From positions 325,001 to 389,000 of the forward strand of contig JBAGJB010000232.1 of the NCBI GenBank assembly GCA_037577475.1: 64,000 bases of DNA, written 5' to 3'. The notes under the pieces were generated by a model. The model was not told the DNA's origin and ran no database searches. It saw only the letters and a list, made by a program, of their open reading frames with translations. The number at the start of each line of letters is the position of its first letter. Position 1 is the first letter of the stretch. This DNA is from Chaunax sp. Z400. Its lineage: Eukaryota > Chordata > Actinopteri > Lophiiformes > Chaunacidae. Shown here one piece after another: positions 37,601-50,900 of the stretch. The position numbers were made by a program, and so were the translations under genes.

Positions 37601-40600
37601 CCAGGTGTGCAGCAACCATGACACATAAAGGACACATGTGACATCCATTTGGATTTCTAACGGGGGTCTCTTACCTGCTAAGGTGAGCAGCAGCTGTTGA
37701 TGAGCACAGTTTGGACTGATCTCACCACTGAACTAGTCACCAGAACATCCTCAGACTAGGCCAAACTCAATTATTTGGCCCTTCTTGTTAGTTTGGTAAA
37801 TGTTCTACATGAAGCCATTTCTCTTCTTTGTGTACAAGATGGTGTCTGTCTTTACGTACATATTTCTTTGCATATTTCTTTACGTACATACTTCTTTGCA
37901 CATAGAGCAGGGAGGTGAGATCCGCTGGCTACTTGTGATGGTTCACCAGGACAGATACTAACACCAGGTGTGAACAGGCTGTCTGCTGTAGAAACTAACC
38001 TGCTCATGGTCGGGTTGAGGCTGGCTACCAGCGCTCCGATGGACCTTTTCCCAGCTGTAATGTCATGGTAGCAGTCGATGCCCACAATCATCAGATGTTT
38101 GAGCTGCACAAACAGGTGGGACACGTTAAAATACAACACGTTCTAGTTCTGTGACAAACACCAAATCAGTTTTCATTTTTGTAAACCGTTGGGTCTTTAC
38201 CCCGACCTTCTGAACGGACTCAAAACTTTCATGGACACCGTCTGCCTCTCCTGTTCTTCAGCTTTCTACACTGGCTGCACTGGTGTGTGCATGACTTACG
38301 GGGATTTCCACACTCCAGAGCTCTCCTCCCATCTTACAAGCCATCTGCAGTACAATCTTGGTAGCCACAGTCACGAGAGCCCCGGCTCGATTCAGAGTAC
38401 GGGACAGCACGCACTGGCTGGGAATGGGGCGGTCCACACAGAGGTACTTCTTGACGCTGTCGTACTTGTCCTTTCTGTTGCTGGAGAGGACCACCACCAC
38501 CTGACAAACACAAATGACTGGTCTCATACGTGCAAGCGTGGCGACAATGCACCGATGAAACAGTAACAAAGCTCAAACTTGTGGAGGCGACCTGCGTTTC
38601 TGTGTTTGTGTTCCATGTATTCAGACACTAACCATCTGTGTTTGGGGTCCAACATTGTGCTGCAGGGCTCTGAGGAGAGACCCCTGATGATCCTCATACT
38701 CGACCCTGAATCAAAAGGACAGACTGCTTTATTTTTTTAGCTAGCTGTACAAAATAAAGTGGCAACTGAATTAATTAAATGTTTTCTAAACGATGGTCCA
38801 CAAAGCACACAAATGTGTTGATGCAGACGAAGGGTCAACATTCAGGGAACCATTGTGACTAATTTCACTTCTCTTATCACAGGCGGTGCAGAAACCCGGT
38901 TTTTGACTGAAGGATGTTAAATGTTAGAACTCACATGACAGCTGTCTGCATGCGGACACCCAGAGGCTCGCTCACTCTACGGAGGGTCTGCAGGAGGGCC
39001 CGGGCTTCACCGCTGTTGCGACGGGTGTAAAACAGGATCCAGTTTTCCAGCGGCGGAGCACTAATCAGAGGCACCCCACGCATCTCTCTGGCCCAGTTAG
39101 CTGTTACGGGGTCGTAGTCATACTGGGTGACACAAATAACTACATTAAACTCTTAATTAAGATCACATGAATGAATCTATTTAATTCATTCCATAATAAC
39201 AAATTTAAGCAACCAGAAGAATCCCATACCGATCTTGGACCCTGGAAAAGCCTCTCCTGTGGGAGGACTCTGCCGGTCACATTGAGGAGTTCCTTATCAA
39301 AGCTGAGTCCCCACTTATCCAACTCGGCCTGAGCATCAGCGTGCCTGTGAAACAAATTTCAGGATTTAAATTGAAGCTTGGGATGAAACCGCCTGAAGAA
39401 GTTGACAGAACAGTTAGCATTTTCACTTCTGTGCATATAAACACACTAAATGCACAAGCTGAGGACAACTTCTGGGTAAAACGGTGAAGAGCCTCGTGAT
39501 CGATGACAGGAAGGAGGAGGCAGTCATGAAAATGTTTGTTAATGATTAAAAAGCCATTTATTTTACTCTAAATTAAATACAAGCAAGGTTTTTAATAAAC
39601 AGACTCCTTAAATCTTTGAACAGCAGCGCCCTATTGGAACAATTTAAGAGGTTGTTTTACTCATGATTGTTTCCTATTAAATGAAGAGTTGAGAGAAAGA
39701 CAGTTCAGGCATCTTCTGCTCATCGTCATGACAAACCAAAGTGAGTGGGTGAAGTTTCTTCATCCAGATTCTTATCTTCATGTCCTAATTTTACTTTCCT
39801 CTGCATCTTAACTGATATTTCAGTTCCAGACACAGAAGGAAATAGATACAGATGTCACTACATTCATTTGCTGCTGCAGTAGAGCAATGGTTGCCCCTGC
39901 TGCAAAGAAGGGGGGCTGTTTGCTGCACTTGATAGCGGTACACGCTAGGTGGCAGCAGAGATCTTAAATCCTGAGTGAACGGTGTAAATGTAATTGCCCA
40001 ATGCCCAGCAGACAGTCATTCCTTACAGTGATACACCCACAAGCTGTTTGCCAGTTAAACTCACACGTGTGAAGCTGTGTATTGTTGTTTACACAACCTC
40101 AAACAAGATACAAGTGAGATTTGTATTTTCTTGTTTACTGCCTTCAGTTTTCACGGATTTGGAGAGAAGAAGCTTTCCAATAAACCAGTAGCAAGAAAGC
40201 CGCTCGTGTCTTTGATTGATTGAATTTATTTGGTAGAAATTCATATAAACACACAAATATAGATGAATACTGAGGATAACACATAAAGTATAACATGGGA
40301 TCATTATTTCCAACGATCCCAGCGATCCCAACGAACCAAATGTGGGACAATGTGGGACACATTACCAATACTGAGAAGTAGCCTGAAATTTAAAATAATG
40401 TCCATCTAACTTACAAAATAAACAATACATTACGCAGGTTACAGGTTAGGACCGTAGCATGTTTAAAACTTTAACATACTTTTGTTATCGTATTAAGTTT
40501 CACTGTACTTATTGTATTGAGTGATAGTCTGCTTGTACTCCTATTTCTATCCCTATTTCTCTCTATTTCTATAACTTTTGAAAGTAGTTGTTTTTCATGT

Positions 40601-43598
40601 TTTATCAACAGTGAATCTGACTAAACTCAGCACAATAAAACACAGCAGACAGGTTGTTGACGTGGGGATCTATTCTTTGAAGTATTCTACTGGTGTTGTA
40701 AAAAGGTGTAGATCATGTGGGCATTTAATAGTGAGGGCGAGCCCATAGTATATCCTAAAAAAGAAAAGTAACACATTTAGATCACGGAACATTCATGCAT
40801 TCAAAGTCTGATCCTACCTATATTTTCTCCTACAGCAGGTATTAACACATGACTGATATAATATTAAAGTTATTCACACTTGACATGTGGACCCATACAC
40901 TGAAGATAATAGACCCATATACTAAAACAAAAGCAGTAGGCATTATTCACATCAAGTCTTTCAACCCTCCTATCCCAAATTAAACGACTGCATTTCATAA
41001 AAACGTAGGCATAGAATAAAATATGACGAAACAAAACCTGAAGCCACAGAAAAATGTTGTGTGTGTTTTTGTCACTTTGGAGTTGGTCCACTGGTGTTTT
41101 TAACTCTAAGGCATCATAGACGGTGACAGGTTTACCTGCGCTTGACCCATGTGTGTGTAATTGGATTGACAGCCCCACACACAAACCCCGCCCCATGTTG
41201 AAAGACCTCCTAGCTTTCTTCACAGCCATTGGATAAAAGCCCGATTTTAGAAAACGTCTGTCCTGATGTGTTGACTTTTCAAAGCTGGAGCTAATCAAAA
41301 TGCGGGATGCGGGACAAGGGATCAAAATGCTGTGCAGTCCCGCACAAAGCAGGACATCTAGTCACCCTAACTGTATGTGTGAATTGCTTCTCATTTGTAG
41401 TGACACTAGCAGCAATCAGTAAATCATACCTTCCCCACACATTCCACTATTGTCACACTAATCCTGGGTGTGGTAAAGAGATCCAAACTGCATACTGTAA
41501 GATCCAACTAAATGATAACAAAATAAGGTCTCATTGATTCCAGTCGGTAGCCTGAATCAAAGCAAACTTTATTTTTACACCATTGGTACTACAGGCTGTC
41601 AATTATTATCAAAACCAAAAAAGAAAAACAGAATGTAAGATCCAGTTAGTTTGCTGCCATTTCAAATATGTATTATCGACTTCATAACAAAAATACACAT
41701 CTAGCCTGTGTATCTGCTGTCTCTGGACAAATAGCTTGTTATAACGTTGTTTAAAGGCTGATTTGTGCATTACAGGGCCGCATCTTGACATATTTCCTCC
41801 TTTTGGTGACATATGACACCCGAAATTTATCCCAGAGCAAACCATCGTCTAGATCACGTCAAAAATACATGATTTCTGGACATCTGTAACGTCTTCTGGA
41901 CGTCCCCATTTGAGTAAGAATGACAGGTGTTTATACGTCTATTTTTGGATACTTTATCAGCGTGGCCTGGGACAGATGCATGTTGTGTATGTGCTACAGC
42001 TTCATCATCCTCGTAACAGATTGGAAGAACAGTACCACTAAATAAAAGAAACCATCTTCCATCTGCACTCTAATTGTAAAAGGTGGTCTTTTAATAAAAA
42101 ACAAAACAAAACCCCCCCGCTATCGAACCAGAACCCCAGCCCACAGAGAAGAATACTCTAAAGCATGTGTGAAGCACACGGTCTCTGTCAGAACAGGAAG
42201 ACGAAGGAAGGGAAGAGAGAAGAGTGTGCAAGATTAATCATAACCCCCTTTCATTATTGACGTGATCTGGACGATATCATAAAGTGTCAATTATTATCAA
42301 AACGAAAAAAGAAAAACGGAATGTAAGATCCAACTAAATGATGATAATTATGCAATTATTATCTAAATGAAACTCACACCGTCACATTGTAATATTAATG
42401 GCCTCGCTTATCGCTCACCCTCTCTACGACTACTCTCCCCTCTCCCCCCCCGTCACACTAATCCTGGGTGTGGAAAAGAGATCGAAATGTAATGTCAGTT
42501 GTGACAAAACACAACACATCAAAAATACATGATTTCCTGACATTGGTCACGTCTTCTGGACGTCCCCATTTGAGTAAGAATGACAGTTTTTTATACGTCT
42601 ATTTTTGGACGTTATATCAACTTTATCAGTGTGACCTGGAACAGCATATCCAAGTTGTGTATGAGCTACAGCTTCATCGTCCTCTGGGAGAACAGTACCA
42701 CTAAATAAAAGAAACCATCTTCCATCTGCACTGTGATTGTTAAAGGTCGTCTTTTAATATATATTTTTAAAAAACAACAGTATTGAACCAGCGATTACCC
42801 ACGCCGCACGCCAGAGCAGAACCCCAGCCAACAGAGAAGAATAGCCCAGAAGACGAAGGAAGGGGAGAGAGAAGAGTGTGCAGGATTAATCATAATCCAC
42901 TTTTATTATTTACGTGAACTACTCTACCATCCAAGGACAAACTAGTCATCAGGATTTTCTAGGCCTTGAACACACTTCTATGCTTCCAAGTGTCGACTGG
43001 ATGACCGGTCGTACACTGCTGCGTCTGCTCGGGCCCAATCTGAGCTCATTTAAAGGGCTACTGCTGCATTTCTGGCCACACGTGAACAGATAAAACAGGA
43101 TGCATTGATTAAGTAGGCGATCATCCCCTACCTCTGTATATTTGTGACAAATCTTTTGAGGCGTCCCTCCCTCTGCTCTGGGTTCAGTCTGGTGTGGAAG
43201 CCCAAGTCTTTCTTGATGTTGAAGTCACTTCGCATCTTATCAGCCAAGCCTGTCAAACAACCAGATTCCATTTGAAGTTGATACCAGACTAAGAGGTTCT
43301 GTCACCTAGAACCACAGAACCGTCTTAAGGCCCGTCTACAGATAGTACGCATCAAAACTCTGACATGACCCATGTGTGAGAAATAACCTCTTATACTTTT
43401 GATACAGATGTTACAAAGGAAGCAATAAATGTCTGTAATGTCAGCAGGTAAGGTGCAGAATAAGATGTAACCTGTTAAGTAGCACAGCTCTGGGATGAGC
43501 ATGGCAGGGCCAGGAGGAGGAGCTCCAGCAGGACTGAACCTCTTCACATGGCTGACCAGCAGCATCTGGTTCCCATCAGTGATGTCCAGGCCATATTG
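34652..43598 (-). CDS. piwil1: PIWIL1-like Argonaute, PIWI half only
   Basis: Piwi proteins bind piRNAs and silence transposons in the germ line. Exons in coding order: 43598-43472, 43249-43132, 39344-39230, 39122-38935, 38705-38633, 38500-38300, 38103-38000, 37427-37357, 36623-36470, 35898-35773, 35505-35358, 34768-34652. All splice sites are GT-AG with agreeing phases, giving about 513 residues. The first seen exon ends GPAMLIPELCYLTG, a PIWIL1 hallmark. MID follows (GLSFDKELLNVTGR, WAREMRGVPLIS), then PIWI: LMIVGIDCYHD (first Asp), SRIIVYRDGVGDGQL (second Asp) and SVSPTHYNVV (His). The chain ends KYAHKLAFLVGQSIHREPN...LLFYL. The slicer residues are therefore kept. About 350 N-terminal residues (Arg-rich tail, N domain, nearly all of PAZ) are missing; no such exon lies between 43.6 kb and acsl3. 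Confidence 0.88.
34819..35012. mobile_element. Dispersed teleost repeat fragment
   Basis: ATTACCTCTGCCAACGAGGT, a run containing GTGTTTGTTTGTTG, TCAGCAGGATTATCT, then GATCCAGATCCAGGAATCTT follow the order of a very common fish repeat that starts with CCTCCGCCAAGGAGGT. It sits in the last piwil1 intron. Confidence 0.55.
37195..37290. mobile_element. Dispersed repeat with GACGCGTTTGGGC core
   Basis: GACCGACGCGTTTGGGCTTG followed by TGGCCTTCATCAGGGT is a signature seen in repeats of fish and amphibians. Short piece inside a piwil1 intron. Confidence 0.4.
41450..42930. repeat. Tandem duplicated block in the long piwil1 intron
   Basis: Block 41450-42340 is partly repeated at 42450-42930 in direct orientation. 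Shared landmarks: GTCACACTAATCCTGGGTGT, GTCTTCTGGACGTCCCCATT, AAGAAACCATCTTCCATCTG and AGAAGAGTGTGCA(A/G)GATTAA. Copies differ by many substitutions and indels, so this is an old duplication or two copies of one repeat. TCAATTATTATCAAAAC occurs at 41599 and 42288. Confidence 0.75.
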
Positions 43599-43774
43599 CT
43601 TAGAAGAGAAAGCATCAACATGTTCATGAATAAGATAAGAGAGAAGTGAGAAGGGTTAGGGAGTTTTACTCCTACCTACTCCTTTTCAGACACTGTTACT
43701 CTTGTCAGTTTTCTTATGTCTTTTTATTTATGTTCAAAATAAACACTTTCATACATCCATTTATTCATTTAATT

Positions 43775-44035
43775 TCAGATATCATAAATAGGCTCCACTG
43801 AAATAGCCTCAAAATATTTAACATATCTATAATTGTTATACAAATATCTGTAATATGTATCAAAAATGATTTCAAGATATCTTTAATTAATTTCAGATAT
43901 CTTAAAGATAATTCATGATATCTTGAATTATTTCTGGATATCGTGAATCATTTTAATATATCTATATTTATTTACAGATATCTGATTAATTTCTTGATAT
44001 CAAAATATATTTAAAGATATCTATAATTCTGATAA
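43775..44035. repeat. GATATC-rich palindromic array
   Basis: About ten occurrences of the palindrome GATATC or AGATATCT spaced 15-40 bases apart and separated by TAATT/AATTATTTC spacers. The text reads similarly on both strands. Non-coding. Confidence 0.8.
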
Positions 44036-44105
44036 AAAAAGGGAATAGCTTGCCATAAATTCCTCTTTTTATGAACAAATCCATGATGAAAACATGTTAC
44101 TAATA

Positions 44106-44449
44106 TAACGTGTGAGGTCTATGAGGGCTTTAAGACACTCGTATATACATATATACGTATATAAGATACACATATATACGTATATATATACGTATATACG
44201 TATATATATTTTTATATATATACGTATATATATATATATACGTATACATATATACGTATATATATATACGTATATATATATACGTATACATATATACGTA
44301 TATATATATACGTATATATATATACGTATATATATATATATATGTATATATGTATACCACACTCCGAGTGGTTCTGGTAGTAGCTTATGAGCTCCTTGTT
44401 TTATGTGTCTATGTGTTATTACCCACCGTACCGTATATATACCGTACCG

Positions 44450-44491
<42 letters not shown>

Positions 44492-44666
44492 CACACGTAT
44501 ATATATATATATATATATATATATACGTATATATATATATATACGTATATATATATATATGTATATATGTATACCACACTCCGAGTGGTTCTGGTAGTAG
44601 CTTATGAGCTCCTTGTTTTATGTGTCTATGTGTTATTACCCACCGTACCGTATATATACCGTACCG

Positions 44667-44708
<42 letters not shown>

Positions 44709-44922
44709 CACACGTATATATATATATATATATATATATACGTATATATATATATACGTATATATATATACGTATATATATATATACGTATATATATATA
44801 TACGTATATATATATACGTATATATATATATACGTATATATATATATGTATATATGTATACCACACTCCGAGTGGTTCTGGTAGTAGCTTATGAGCTCCT
44901 TGTTTTATGTGTCTATGTGTTA
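44106..44922. repeat. TA/TACG array with tandem acsl3-end copies
   Basis: (TATA)n and (TATACG)n arrays are interrupted by a unit of about 76 bases starting ACCACACTCCGAGTGGTTCT and ending TTACCCACCGTAC. The unit appears near 44358-44429, 44574-44646 and, as the genuine acsl3 end, 44862-44935. The first two copies reproduce the acsl3 3' UTR start, its stop codon and the last few bases of coding sequence. Unit spacing is about 216 and 287 bases. Open frames of Tyr-Ile repeats here are artefacts. Confidence 0.92.
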
Positions 44923-47900
44923 TTACCCACCGTACATCTTCTCAATGTCTTCCTGGTAGTGTGTTTTGAGCGCCTTGCGTTTCAGTTTGAACGCATCGGT
45001 GACCAAGCCGGTCTCTGGAGTCCAGGGCTCGGGGCTCAGACGGATCTTCTTGGGGACCTCGAACCGCTCAAGTTTGGCTGTTTAGGGGAGAAGTGAGACG
45101 GACAAAGACGGTGTAACATGAGTGCGAGTCTAACACAAGACCAAACATTATCAGGACCATTTATGCTCTATGTTAAAGACGGATGCGGAGATGGACGGAG
45201 TCTTCCGTACGTCTTCTGCTTTCATTTTGTACGTTATCGTGTACGTTTTCGGAGAGCTTACCGATATGAATGAGTAGGACGAAATGGAGCAATACTACCG
45301 GAAATGGTTGAGGGCGGTGTAGCGACAGTTCAAGCAAGGCACGATAAATATGTACGGACACAATGAAGAAGAAAACAGTGAAGTGAAAAAATGAAAAAAC
45401 TCTCCTTCCTCAAGTCTCGATGTACCGAATGGCCTCACAGACCACCGCCGAGTACATCGTTATTGCAGTTTTGTGTTTACTAGGTACATTATCACAACCT
45501 CTTCTGACAGGCGCCATATTTGTTGTTGCCGAAACTTTTGACACTTCACTGCCCTCCTATGGTTGTATCAGTGTTGACGGATAGACCGTATACGGTACCT
45601 AAGTACAGGAAGCATAAATGGGCCTTAAATCGAAGCTAATAACTTGACAGTGATTGTACCGCCGGTTTCACCACTGTGATCACACATTTTCAGCATTACC
45701 AGGATGAATATAAGTGAAGACAGAGAGGCCTTTTCCGCCTACCTGCGACAGCAGCCTCAGTAATGATGCGAAGGACCTCCTTCTCCATCTGAGGGTTGTT
45801 GCAGATCTCCTCCCATGTGCCCCTCACATGCAACTGCTCCGCCAGCGTCATTACTTGCTTGTGGTTGGGCACCACAAAACTAATTACATACGACTGGTCA
45901 CTGAAAAAGAGCACAAAAAGGTCCACGCATTGAATTTTTTCACCACTTAATGGGGAGAAGTCAAACTATGGCTAAAGAAAATCTTCCTAAAGGGAAGATG
46001 ATTCAACACATTCAGAGTGTGTGCAGGCGGTTTACCTGTTAGCATAGGCACAGATATTGTCTATAAGAGAGCAGTTCTTCAGAACGGCCTCCACTTTTCC
46101 AAGAGACACATACTCCCCCGCCTGCAGCTTCACCAGGTCCTTTTTGCGGTCTAAGGAAATAGAACCTGCATCATAATCCACATGGATGCTGAACTTGTAC
46201 CACACACACATACATAAATCATGGATCTCTTACCAATGATTTTAAGGCATCCATCAGGGTGGAACTCTCCAATGTCTCCGGTACAGAACCATCGCTGGCC
46301 GTTCCTATCCACGAAAAAGTCGTCACGGTTCCGGGCATCACTTTTGTAGTAACCCATTGTTACGTTGGGACCGCCGATCAGGATTTCCCCCCCTGGATTG
46401 TGTTTGTCAGTGGTGTAATATCCACCTAGGGGAACACAAGCTTGATTAGAAAGAAAACATCCGTGCCTTTGTTTGCCTCCCCTTAAGCTGGGTTATTGCC
46501 ATTTGACTCACCCTCCTCCCAGTCCTTCAGTGTGATCTCAGAACAAACCAGTGGAGCACCGACCCGACCTGTGCTGTAGTCGCACACTGAAAAAACCCCA
46601 GGAAAAAAAAATATTATTTATACTTTAATTTGCTCCTCTCGTCATTTCCCACTGCACTTTCCTGGTGTTCTTCCCTTAAAGAAAGGCCATCTCTTACTCT
46701 CACTGATGGTGCCGGCTCCGCAGGTCTCAGTCAGGCCGTAGCCCTGTCCCACAGGGCAGCACAGACAGATGTTCATGAAGCGCTGTGTGGCAGGTGAGAG
46801 CGGAGCTCCACCAGACAGCAGCATACGCGTGTTTCCTCCCAAGAGCGCACGCACCCGTTTGAAGACCAGCCTAAGGGGGGCGGAGGACAAAAAATGTAAA
46901 ATACACAGTATGGAGATGATGGCAGGGGGTGGATCAGACATCAACCCCAACGACGACTTCAAAAGCCATTCAGAATATTACGATATTGGCAATAACCTAT
47001 ATGTCATCCAGATATTGATTTTGGTGAAGAATCATCAGACAATATCAATAATATGGATTGTTTTCTGGTATGGCCTGTTTGCCTCTCTTGTTTTATTTCT
47101 TCCTTTGAATGGTTTGTTTAAATTGTGTGTGCTTTATGGTGTAAACATTGTCTGTTTTAAAAAAAAAATTTATTCTTTGAAACAATGCTGCCAAGTTGAC
47201 CAGGACTCCCTGGAAGAGGAGATCTTGTATCTCAGAAAGACCTTCCTGGCTAAAGAACGAAAGAAAGAACAAACCAAAGAAAGAAACAACCAAAGAAAGA
47301 ACAGACGGACAGACGGATAGATAAAATGCTATGCTATGAATCTCATATGCTAGAGTAAACTTAATTTCTCCAGAAGCTCAGTGTTAACCCATAATTACAC
47401 AGATGACTTAGCAACAGAAGTCAGTGTCTGCTCAGATATCAAGAGGTAAGCGGACGTGAACTGAAGCGGCTCATATAGACGGGAACAGGCGTGTTCACCT
47501 GTCACAGAGAGGCGTGCTGTAGCCCTTGGAGATCTGCTCCATCTTGTAGTTGTAAGCCAGCACAAAAAGGGTCCTCTGGAATTTACTCATCTCCTCCACT
47601 TTGGTCATGACATTCTTGTAAATTCGATCCATGATCTCCTACAAACACCAGCAGAGAAAACCCTCAGCCAACACCTCTGACATTATCAGTCTCTTATTCA
47701 TTGACTTTATATGAAGGTCTGGCTGTAGTACGATAAATAACGTTATTCTATAAATCTGACTTATGGATGTGTGCAGTGATGCAAAGACTTACTGGTACAG
47801 CAGCCATTAGCGTAGGTTTCAGCACACTGGTATCACCCTTACTGCCCTTTTTTATCTTGGCGGACTGAAAATGAAGCAAAACAGGGTTTTAAACGTGACC

Positions 47901-50900
47901 ATAGGAACCTTGAATGGAAGACATTTTAAAGGACACTATCAAAAGCCTACAAATGTTTTGCTGAGGGAGGGGAACCAGTTTTAAAAGGATAAAGGAAATG
48001 CGTGATTCATCAGTTCCATCTCAGCTGGACAAAGAGGACTTAAACGCACTTATTTCATTTCTAACACTAGAAATACTCCAATAAAGACAATTAAAAAGTC
48101 ACAGTCTGGTGATGTTGTGAAGTCCCGTGGGATCATGGGAGTTGTTGTCTTCACCCACCCTTGCCGATGAAAATCTATCTCACGTGACCCAGGCAGAAAA
48201 AGCTCACGTGTTTCACTTTTATTCACGTTACATTTATTCACTCTCTCACATACCATCTGGGATTCTGTCAGAGGTTTTAGACATTTTAATATCATACCAA
48301 CACTTTTTTGGCAAATTGGCAAGAGAAAAGTACTAATTAATACAATTTTAATCCACTTTCTTATGCAAATACTAGGATTTAGTTCATCGAGATAAACAGC
48401 TGGTGGTGATTATTTTCAATCAGGTGCCATTAAATCATTGCAGAGGGAGAGGGTGGAAGAAGACGATATAACTGAAGGAGCACTGGCCAAACTTCAGTGA
48501 AACCTGATGTAGAGATGATGGACAAACTCATGGCATTTGTTTGTTTCATGCATTAATTTGATGAAGTATCCTCCTCCCTCCAAAAATCATCCAAGCATCC
48601 TTTTTCTTTTTATCCTTTCCTTGGAGGGTTTCCAGGGCTTCACATCTAGCAGAATCCTTTGCTTGGCTGCATGTCTCAGCCATCTCCTTTCTCCTCTTTC
48701 TGTGCTGTCTTCTTCTGTCAGCTGGTCCAAACTTTTCATCCTCTCTATGTTGTAACGCTACATGTCCAACTCTTGTCAAATGTGCAACACCTTTTTAGCA
48801 GTCTGTGCCTTCAGACTAGCATGGCTCATCCAAAGATGTTGGTGCGACTGCATAGGAGGACCAACGATTTACGATGGAATTTCATATTCAATTCCATATT
48901 TATTTTACTTGTGGAAATGTCGCGTAAGAGAAGCTGCTCTGACAGGCAGTGCAATAATGTTAGCTACAGACATAAAAACAGTCGACCAACAGAAAAAGCT
49001 GATGTCCTTAGATGTGCCAGGTCAGGTCCGAACACCGGTCCAGCAAGACTGACGCCCAGCTTTTGGTATGAACAAATCGAAAATGAGCATAAAAGGTGGA
49101 CGGACAGCCACCTGCAGACTGAAACGAAACCTGCTGGCCACAAGATGTGCGTGTCTGTGCCTGCCTTTGTAGACTGACCTGGTCGGTTAGAGTCTGAGGC
49201 GAGGAGTAGCCGATGCGACAGCCATGTGAGATGCACACCAGTTCAGCGCTGAGCTCTAAAACGTGGGCTAACGGCAGGTAGCCAATGTAGGTGTCCGTTT
49301 CACTGCAGACACAGAAATAACAGAAGATTAGAAGACAATTTAGTGAGGTGTTCCACAAAGAGAGTGCAAATGAGGAGAGATGGTGTCGGACAGACAGACA
49401 GTGGATCTGATATCTGCACACTTGAGGTTAGGAATTCGCTCAGCCATGCCGGTGATTCCAGCGACCATGTTGCCATGGGAGATCATGACACCCTTGGGGA
49501 TGCCCATGGTTTCAATTATTGCAATCCATTCTGTTATTCCCGTTTTCTATGAGTGTGAAGGAAATTTTGGGAAGCAATTATTTTGGAAAAGTTCATATTC
49601 AAATGTAGATTCACATTTTTTCTATAAAACTGTAAGAGGACCCATATGAACACTGATCAAGTGATGGAACAAACAGAGTTTCTGTTTGCTGAGAAGTCGA
49701 CCGACGCCATTTGTTGGCGAGTCTGATTTGATGTCTTGCTGATCCCGTCCTGCGTGGCACATCACGGTATCGGCTTTGTGTTAAGCCTCCATCGGCGCAC
49801 TGTTGTTAGGATAATTGTATATAAGTTATCATTTTTGAATGTGAGTTATCATTTCTTATATATTGTGTGATGCGAGTTATCATTTCTTATATATTGTGTG
49901 ATGCGAGTTATCATTTCTTATATATTGTGTGATGTGAGTTATCATTTTTCATATATTGTGTGATTATAAGGATTTTCAATATAGTTTGATATTTCAATCT
50001 CTAATTATGAGACGTAGTAGAGCGGGACGTCCTTGAGAGTAGCTGCACAGAAACTGCATGCCCACTAGATAGAAAGCAGAAATCACACCCCCGCACAGCT
50101 GTCTAGTTAATCCACTGCAGGCAGAGAGTACTATCTGTTGCTGTCCACTTGATCTACTACAAGCGAAAGACGCTGTTTCTTTTAACCTGTTTCCTTTGAT
50201 TATGATGTGCAAATCACTTTCCTTTGATTATGGTGTGTAAATCACTCAATGACTCATGCTAAAGACTCGTGAAACTATGTATGCCTATATGTGTGATGAC
50301 CAGCCCACCTAAATAAAACAGCAACGCAGGGACAGCATCAGCGGGGAAGTTCACCGAGCTCCTTTGCTGGTGTCTGTCTCCCCTTGCAAGTAAAAAGATA
50401 TCAAGTGTGTACTGTGTTTCCTTACTGTGTTCTTTGTTAATATGTTTTAGGAAATTGTTTCCTGACAAGTTTCCTGACATAACTTGGTCCTTCGAGCCGG
50501 ATGCCAACATATCCGAAGTCCTGATGTAGCAGCGCGAGGCAATCGAAGACTGTGCACAGCCCGTGGAACTAGGTTCGCGGAGAAAGACCGCCGTAGTGAA
50601 TTCTGCGTCGGCCGATTGACCGGGCTTTGTTCTCAGGACCGGGTTGAAGGCATCCGAACTTTTGTTAAAGAACCACTAAGGAGATCGCAGATATGACACT
50701 GTTTTGTTAAAATCCAGGGATAGAGCTCTGGTTGTTTACTGTCTCGTTGTAACAGGGGCCGAGGTGTCACTGTAGAGATAAAAGGGTTAGAGTCCCTGTC
50801 CAGGGTTAGCGTCCCTGTTAGAGTCCCTGTCCTTACCTGAAGTAAACAAATTGCATGAGTGAATGGAGTGAATTCAGTTGAAGCAGCGGGCAGTTGGAAA

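Noticed and set aside
44069..44894. Many overlapping Tyr-Ile frames
   Set aside because: Artefacts of the TATACG array; the only real coding bases nearby are the acsl3 last exon.
46769..47320. 183-codon + frame antisense to acsl3
   Set aside because: It begins antisense to a conserved acsl3 exon and ends in an AAAGAACAAACC-type low-complexity run.
49850..49960. Evenly spaced repeats in the LTR looking like a CRISPR array
   Set aside because: The 31-bp units are directly adjacent without unique spacers, in a eukaryotic LTR; a U3 tandem repeat.
49994..50212. Antisense 72-codon frame in the LTR, repeated at 55042-55260
   Set aside because: Preserved only because the LTRs are young duplicates; no start context or similarity to any accessory gene.
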